Under the pieces are notes generated by a model. The model was not told where the DNA came from, did not search any database, and saw nothing but the letters and a program-made list of their open reading frames with translations. The translations under genes and the position numbers were made by a program. Source: UBA10449 sp005883585 (lineage in GTDB: Bacteria; Chloroflexota; Dormibacteria; Dormibacterales; Dormibacteraceae). From it: a stretch of 10,351 bases of DNA. This document shows positions 6,392-10,351 of the stretch, one piece after another. The stretch covers positions 1-10,351 of the forward strand of contig VBFD01000080.1 of assembly GCA_005883585.1 (NCBI GenBank), written 5' to 3'. Position 1 is the first letter of the stretch. Every line of letters starts with the position of its first letter.

Positions 6392-7842
6392 GCATCCGAC
6401 CAGGGGCGGACGCGCTCGAATGCGGCGCTGGCGGCGAGGACATCGACGTCCTGTTCGCGGCGGCCCACTATGTGCATCCCCACCGGCAGCCCGCCTGCCA
6501 GCCCGGCCGGAATCGACGCGGATGGGTGACCGGAGAAGTTGGTGAGGTATGTGAGGCACCAGCCGATCAGCGGGTCGACCTCCTCCCCGTTGATCCGGGT
6601 CGGCCCCAGCGTGTTGCCGTCGCTCGTGTTCTTGACCGGCAGACAGGCCAGGGTCGGCGAGACTAGTAGGTCGTAGTTCTGCAGCACCGACTCGATGGCG
6701 TCGTAGACCTCGGTACGCATGACCATGTCGTTCCACACGTCCATGGCCGACAGGCCATAGCCGATCTCGATCCAGTGCCGGTACTCCGGCGGCAGGTCCT
6801 CGGGGTGGTCGCGCATGAGATCGATCCCGGCGGCTTTCAGTCCCTCGAGGCCGGAGATGTTCAGCGGCATGATCATCCTGTTCCAGAGGTCGCTCAGCTC
6901 ATGCTGCGAACGCTTGATGCCGACCTTGACCGTCTCGACGGTGGCACCGGCATCGACAAAGCCTCGCACGGCCTCCGCCACCACGTCCGCCACCGCCGAC
7001 TCGATCGGGAAAACGTCAAAGTCCGGGGTGTAGGCGATGCGCCACCCGCTGACCTGACGGGATAGCGCCGCGTGGAAGTCCGGCGTGCTGGTCAGTGAGA
7101 ACGGGTCGCGCGAATCTGGGCCCGCCAGGATTTGCAGGCCCACTGCCGCATCTTCGACCGTCCGCGTGAGCGTGCCTTCGAACACGAACGGGTTCAGGCC
7201 CGCGAAGGCATTGGGCCTGCCCGTGAAGGCCACGCGGCCATATGAGGCGCGGTAGCCATACACGTTGCACCAGGCGGCCGGGATGCGGATCGAGCCGCCG
7301 GCGTCCGTCCCCTCGGCGATGGACACGAGCCCGTCGGCCACGGCTGCCGCGCTCCCTCCCGAGGATCCACCGGGGTTGCGGGTCAGGTCGAATGGGTTGT
7401 GTGTTGGACCGAACAGGTAGTTGTCGGCGATTCCACGCAGGCCCATGATCGGCGCGTTGGTCTTGCCGACGATGATCGCCCCGGCCCGCTCCATCCGCTC
7501 CGCGTAAGGGCAGTACGCGTCGATGACCTGGTTGCGGAGCGTTCGGATTCCGCCGAAGGTGGACGGCCAGCCCGGCTTGAAATCGAACAGATCCTTCATC
7601 GCCGTCGGCACGCCGTGCAGCGGACCAAGGTTGGCGCCGGACGTCACGGCGGCCTCGGCGGCTCGCGCCCGCTCCATCGCCTGGTCGAAGTCGGTGAATA
7701 TGAAGGCGTTGAGGCTGCGATTGCGTCGCTCGATGCGCTCGATGGTCGAGCTCATCAGCTCGACCGGTGACAGCTCCTTCCGGCGAATGCGCCCGGCCAG
7801 CTCGGCCGCCGAGGCCCAGGAGGTCTGATCGCGGTCGGCCAT
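6358..7842 (-). CDS. Amidase-signature family hydrolase
   Basis: A 494-residue cytoplasmic amidase that hydrolyses a C-N amide bond through a Ser-cisSer-Lys triad. Visible triad: K83 in GVPTAMKDLF, S159 in NPGGSSGGSAAA and nucleophile S183 in GTDAGGSIRIPA. The 24-residue Ser-Ser spacing equals that of fatty acid amide hydrolase. The length fits stand-alone amidases. GatA of the Glu-tRNA amidotransferase is unlikely because no gatB or gatC is present and the catabolic context differs. ATG 7842 is chosen because the family N-terminus (SAAELAGRIRRKELSPVEL) follows directly; the open frame continues upstream only as a shadow inside the aldolase gene. It begins 5 bp after the KDPG aldolase stop. 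In this operon removal of an N-acyl group from an amino-sugar acid would make sense; the substrate is inferred. Its last 34 bp overlap the GMC gene. Confidence 0.93.
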   Translation of the reverse strand: MADRDQTSWASAAELAGRIRRKELSPVELMSSTIERIERRNRSLNAFIFTDFDQAMERARAAEAAVTSGANLGPLHGVPTAMKDLFDFKPGWPSTFGGIRTLRNQVIDAYCPYAERMERAGAIIVGKTNAPIMGLRGIADNYLFGPTHNPFDLTRNPGGSSGGSAAAVADGLVSIAEGTDAGGSIRIPAAWCNVYGYRASYGRVAFTGRPNAFAGLNPFVFEGTLTRTVEDAAVGLQILAGPDSRDPFSLTSTPDFHAALSRQVSGWRIAYTPDFDVFPIESAVADVVAEAVRGFVDAGATVETVKVGIKRSQHELSDLWNRMIMPLNISGLEGLKAAGIDLMRDHPEDLPPEYRHWIEIGYGLSAMDVWNDMVMRTEVYDAIESVLQNYDLLVSPTLACLPVKNTSDGNTLGPTRINGEEVDPLIGWCLTYLTNFSGHPSASIPAGLAGGLPVGMHIVGRREQDVDVLAASAAFERVRPWSDAYRICEERPLS

Positions 7843-7847
7843 CGGTC

Positions 7848-8486
7848 TCAATTTTGACGGAACACAGTTCGCACCGCCGCCAGCGCCTCGGCGACCAGCG
7901 GCGTCACCACACCCGGCCCATCGGACCTGATGCGACCGGCCGGAAACAGAGACGAGCCCATCGCCACCGCAACTGCACCTGCCTTCAGGTAGGCAGCCGA
8001 GTTGGCGGCGGAGACTCCTCCCGTCGGCACAAAGCGTGCCGAGGGGAACGGCTGCAGGAGCGAGGCCATGTACGCGGGGCCGAGCGGCTCCGCGGGAAAT
8101 AGCTTCAGGACCTCGACACCGCAGCGGAGCGCAGCGTCGACCTCCGAGGCGGTGAACACTCCGGGCAGCATCGGCAGGCCGCGCCTGCGAGCCGCTTCCA
8201 CCAGCTCGGGATTCAGCCCGGGTGCGACCAGGAACTGGGCGCCGGCAGCGGCGGCGTCCTCCAGCTCGGACCCAGAGCGAACCGTCCCCGCGCCGATCAG
8301 CGCCGACGGGTGATCGCGGCGAAGCCTCTCGATGGCACGTGCCGCGCCTGGCATCGTAAACGTCACCTCGATCACCTCGAGGCCGGCTTCGATCGCGCAC
8401 CGCGCGCAGGCCAGCGCAACCTCGAGATCGTCCAGGCGGACGATCCCGATCAGCTGCGAATTCAGCAGCCGGTCGACCGGGCTCAA
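7848..8486 (-). CDS. eda: 2-keto-3-deoxy-6-phosphogluconate (KDPG) / 4-hydroxy-2-oxoglutarate aldolase
   Basis: A class I aldolase that splits KDPG into pyruvate and glyceraldehyde-3-phosphate, the last step of the Entner-Doudoroff route. From TTG 8486 it has 212 residues, a normal family length. Features: NSQLIGIVRL with R17, IEVTFTMPGA with catalytic E40, GAGTVRS, FLVAPGLNPE, LPGVFTASE, VLKLFPAEPLGP with Schiff-base K128 and FVPTGGVS. The EVTFT motif, without the Arg of the E. coli enzyme, resembles the Thermotoga-type enzyme. The start is TTG because it overlaps the kinase stop as TTGA, has GAGAGG seven bases upstream, and lies directly before the domain; no ATG or GTG is near. The long open frame upstream is a shadow of the kinase gene. 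It follows KDG kinase and precedes the amidase by 5 bp. Confidence 0.93.
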   Translation of the reverse strand: MSPVDRLLNSQLIGIVRLDDLEVALACARCAIEAGLEVIEVTFTMPGAARAIERLRRDHPSALIGAGTVRSGSELEDAAAAGAQFLVAPGLNPELVEAARRRGLPMLPGVFTASEVDAALRCGVEVLKLFPAEPLGPAYMASLLQPFPSARFVPTGGVSAANSAAYLKAGAVAVAMGSSLFPAGRIRSDGPGVVTPLVAEALAAVRTVFRQN

Positions 8487-9415
8487 CGACCGACCTCTCG
8501 GCCTTCGCTGGCGAGAAGCGCGATCACGTCGGCGGCGTCGAGCCGGAAGAGGTCGCCGTGCAGGGTCATCTTCAGCGCGCTCATCGCCAGGCCTCGCTCG
8601 AGGCCGAGCTCCAGCGATCCATCCAGCAGACCCCATATCAGACCGGCCACGAATGCATCGCCTGCGCCCACGCGGTCGACGGTTTCCACGGGGTGGCCGC
8701 GGCGCTCGATCGAAACGCCCGCGCGCGTTGCAACCGCGCCCGACGCGCCACGCGTGAGCACGACGGTTTCCACGCCGAGGTCCTGGGCTCCCTTCACACC
8801 AAACAAGTCGCGGGCGTCCTCTTGCGTGCAGATCAGAACGTCGATCAGCGGTGCGACTTCGCGAACCGCGGCGGCTGCGGCCTTGCGGTCCCAAAGCTTC
8901 TGGCGGTAATTGACGTCGAACGTCACGGTGGCGCCGGCGCGACGCGCCTCCTGCATCGCATGCTTTGCCAGCTCGCGACACGAAGCGGACAGTCCCAGCG
9001 TGATCCCGGACACGTGCAACACCTGCGCATCGACCACGGCGGGCCAATCGAAATCGGATGTGGAGGCGAGGGCCATGGTCGATGCCGCTCGGTCATAAGT
9101 GACGCTGATCGGCCGCGGTGCGGCTCCCAGCTCGACGAAGTAGAGGCCCAGCCGGCCGCCGGCCTTCCAGCGCACAAGCGAGGTGTCGACGCCTCCGGCC
9201 CCAAGCGTGGTGGCGACCCGATGGCCGAGCGGATTGTCGGGAAGGACCGACGTCCACGCAGCGCGCACGCCCACTCGAGCGGCGGCGTAAGCGACGTTGG
9301 CCTCGGAGCCGCCCACATGAACATCGAAGGCCGGCGCGTCCTCGATGCGGTCGCCCGGTCTTACCGACAGGCGGAGCATGACCTCGCCGAGCGTGACCAG
9401 CTGCCGTTTTGGCAA
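8483..9415 (-). CDS. kdgK: 2-keto-3-deoxygluconate kinase-like sugar kinase (PfkB/ribokinase family)
   Basis: A 310-residue ATP-dependent sugar kinase, most likely phosphorylating 2-keto-3-deoxygluconate at C6. It shows VTLGEVMLRLSV at the N-terminus, PfkB signature 1 GGSEANVAYAAARVG at 35-49, and signature 2 DRVGAGDAFVAG at 247-258 with catalytic base D253. VTYDRAAS and DVNYRQKLW are typical of KDG kinases rather than fructokinases or ribokinases. The next gene encodes the aldolase that would use its product, which supports the substrate. The start is TTG 9415, three bases after the upstream stop; the next in-frame ATG would cut the conserved first strand. The 3' end overlaps the aldolase TTG by four bases. 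Other 2-keto-3-deoxy sugar acids such as the galactonate form are possible substrates. Confidence 0.9.
   Translation of the reverse strand: MPKRQLVTLGEVMLRLSVRPGDRIEDAPAFDVHVGGSEANVAYAAARVGVRAAWTSVLPDNPLGHRVATTLGAGGVDTSLVRWKAGGRLGLYFVELGAAPRPISVTYDRAASTMALASTSDFDWPAVVDAQVLHVSGITLGLSASCRELAKHAMQEARRAGATVTFDVNYRQKLWDRKAAAAAVREVAPLIDVLICTQEDARDLFGVKGAQDLGVETVVLTRGASGAVATRAGVSIERRGHPVETVDRVGAGDAFVAGLIWGLLDGSLELGLERGLAMSALKMTLHGDLFRLDAADVIALLASEGREVGR
8494..8499 (-). promoter_or_regulatory. Ribosome binding site supporting the TTG start of the KDPG aldolase
   Basis: GAGAGG on the minus strand, seven bases before TTG 8486, inside the 3' end of the kinase gene. Confidence 0.6.
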
Positions 9416-9418
9416 GAC

Positions 9419-10351
9419 TCAGAAGTAGGTGAGGACGGCATCGATCACGCGGTAGGCGTCGTCGACCACCGGGATCAGCCGCCATTTGTCGAACGCGGTG
9501 CAGGGATGCGAGATGCCGCATCCGACCAGGTCCCCCACCCGAAGCTGCTCGCCCGGTCCAACCCTCAGATACGCATGCTGGTCGTTGAGGGCGAAGATCG
9601 ACGCGCCTTCCCGGACTCGGCGCAGCTCTTCAGCGCCTGATTTGACGAATCGCGGTACCGGAAGCTCGAGGTCATGGGGTACGTCGCGCTTGCCGAAGCC
9701 GATCAGCGCAAGGCCCGGCTCAGGCAAAGAGAGAACGACGCCCCACACCTCCAGCGCCTCGTGAAGCGGCCCCGTCTCCGGAATCCGGCCGCCGAAGGGC
9801 GATAGCTGCCGGTAGTGGACGGCGTCGTGGGTCAGGTAGCAGCCGCTGCGCAAAACAAGGGCGACCGGCCGGCTGAGGTCCCACGGATGGCCCAGCTCGG
9901 CAACGACGCGGTCGGGGAAGGCGCTGCCGCCTGCGGTGACGATCACTCGTTGCCCTTTCGCGAAATGGCCCGCCTGGTCCAGCTTCACCACCAGCGCGCG
10001 CATGTCCTTCAGGAACGCGTCAGTCGCATCAATCGTGCCGCTCAGAGTTTTGGAGCTGATGACGCCCTCGAAAGCTTCCACGCCGGCGAGCGCCAGCCGG
10101 CGGGAGGAATCGACGGCTCGCGCCACCTCGAGCGCCTGCTCCGGCGTCCGGCACCCGGTCCGGCCGCCCATCGGACCGACCTCGAGCAGGACGTGAAGGG
10201 GCCGCTCGAGGGCCGTGTCGCCAAGCGCACTTTCGAGCAGCCGCACCTCCGCGACTGAATCGAGCAGGCAGTAGAACTCGAATTCGGGGTCGTCGCGGAG
10301 CTCGCTTGCAACCCAGCGCACCGAGGCCGGTTCCACCAGCTCGTTGGCAAG
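9419..10351 (-). CDS. Fold-type III PLP-dependent amino acid deaminase/dehydratase (D-serine dehydratase/D-threonine aldolase family), N-terminus cut by window edge
   Basis: The frame is open to the window edge, giving 310 codons. About 60 or more N-terminal residues are outside, including the expected PLP lysine. An alanine-racemase-like barrel is seen in HVLLEVGPMGGRTGCRT and LALAGVEAFEGV. A C-terminal D-serine-dehydratase-like domain carries NDQHAYLRV, then GISHPCTAFDKWR (His codon 9506-9508, Cys 9500-9502) and VIDAVLTYF. The HxC pair matches the zinc ligands of eukaryotic D-serine dehydratase, whereas D-threonine aldolase has HxD, as I recall, so deamination is favoured over aldol cleavage. 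The family removes ammonia from D-beta-hydroxy amino acids to give 2-oxo acids. Followed three bases later by KDG kinase, its best-fitting substrate is a 2-amino-2-deoxy sugar acid such as D-glucosaminate, giving KDG. GTG 10336 is not the start, because homology-like sequence continues upstream. Confidence 0.88.
   Translation of the reverse strand, partial: LANELVEPASVRWVASELRDDPEFEFYCLLDSVAEVRLLESALGDTALERPLHVLLEVGPMGGRTGCRTPEQALEVARAVDSSRRLALAGVEAFEGVISSKTLSGTIDATDAFLKDMRALVVKLDQAGHFAKGQRVIVTAGGSAFPDRVVAELGHPWDLSRPVALVLRSGCYLTHDAVHYRQLSPFGGRIPETGPLHEALEVWGVVLSLPEPGLALIGFGKRDVPHDLELPVPRFVKSGAEELRRVREGASIFALNDQHAYLRVGPGEQLRVGDLVGCGISHPCTAFDKWRLIPVVDDAYRVIDAVLTYF

Noticed and set aside
7843..8400. 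N-terminal 186-codon extension of the amidase frame
   Set aside because: It is the shadow of the KDPG aldolase; the amidase family N-terminus begins at ATG 7842.
8487..9047. N-terminal extension making a 399-residue kinase/aldolase-like fusion
   Set aside because: The extension is Arg-rich shadow sequence of the kinase in another frame, not a real fusion.

Overview
The window is GC-rich, densely coded bacterial DNA with almost no intergenic space. Every gene is a small-molecule catabolic enzyme except one LacI-type regulator. The high GC content, frequent GTG/TTG starts, 4-bp stop/start overlaps, a luciferase-like (LLM) oxidoreductase and an 'amino acid deaminase'-type PLP enzyme fit a soil actinobacterium or a member of the Chloroflexota/Dormibacterota. 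I cannot fix the phylum from the sequence. I see no mobile element, tRNA, rRNA, CRISPR array or transporter.

Left block (minus strand, about 1-2938): a four-gene operon read right to left. It encodes a VOC/glyoxalase-fold protein, a DapA-superfamily Schiff-base aldolase or lyase lacking most DHDPS-specific residues, an LLM flavin/F420 oxidoreductase, and an SDR dehydrogenase cut by the window edge. The last three genes are joined by 4-bp overlaps.

Middle block (plus strand, about 2978-6391): a divergent control region, then a LacI-family regulator, a gluconate-2-dehydrogenase-subunit-3-like protein and a GMC flavoprotein dehydrogenase. The control region holds a perfect TTGACA box, a GATAGT -10 element, a 16-bp palindrome of LacI/cre type and a strong Shine-Dalgarno, which place the regulator's start at a TTG at 3056. 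The regulator probably controls itself and the dehydrogenase downstream, and possibly the divergent left operon.

Right block (minus strand, about 6358-10351): an operon read right to left. It encodes a fold-III PLP amino-acid deaminase/dehydratase (5' end outside the window), a 2-keto-3-deoxygluconate (KDG) kinase, a KDPG aldolase and an amidase-signature hydrolase. Spacings are 3 bp, a 4-bp overlap and 5 bp. The set reads as a route: N-acyl amino-sugar acid, deacylated by the amidase; free amino-sugar acid (e.g. D-glucosaminate), deaminated by the PLP enzyme to KDG; then KDPG; then pyruvate plus glyceraldehyde-3-phosphate. The GMC dehydrogenase, whose gene overlaps the amidase gene tail to tail, could supply the acid by oxidising the sugar. 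The enzyme families are well supported. The amino-sugar substrate is an inference.
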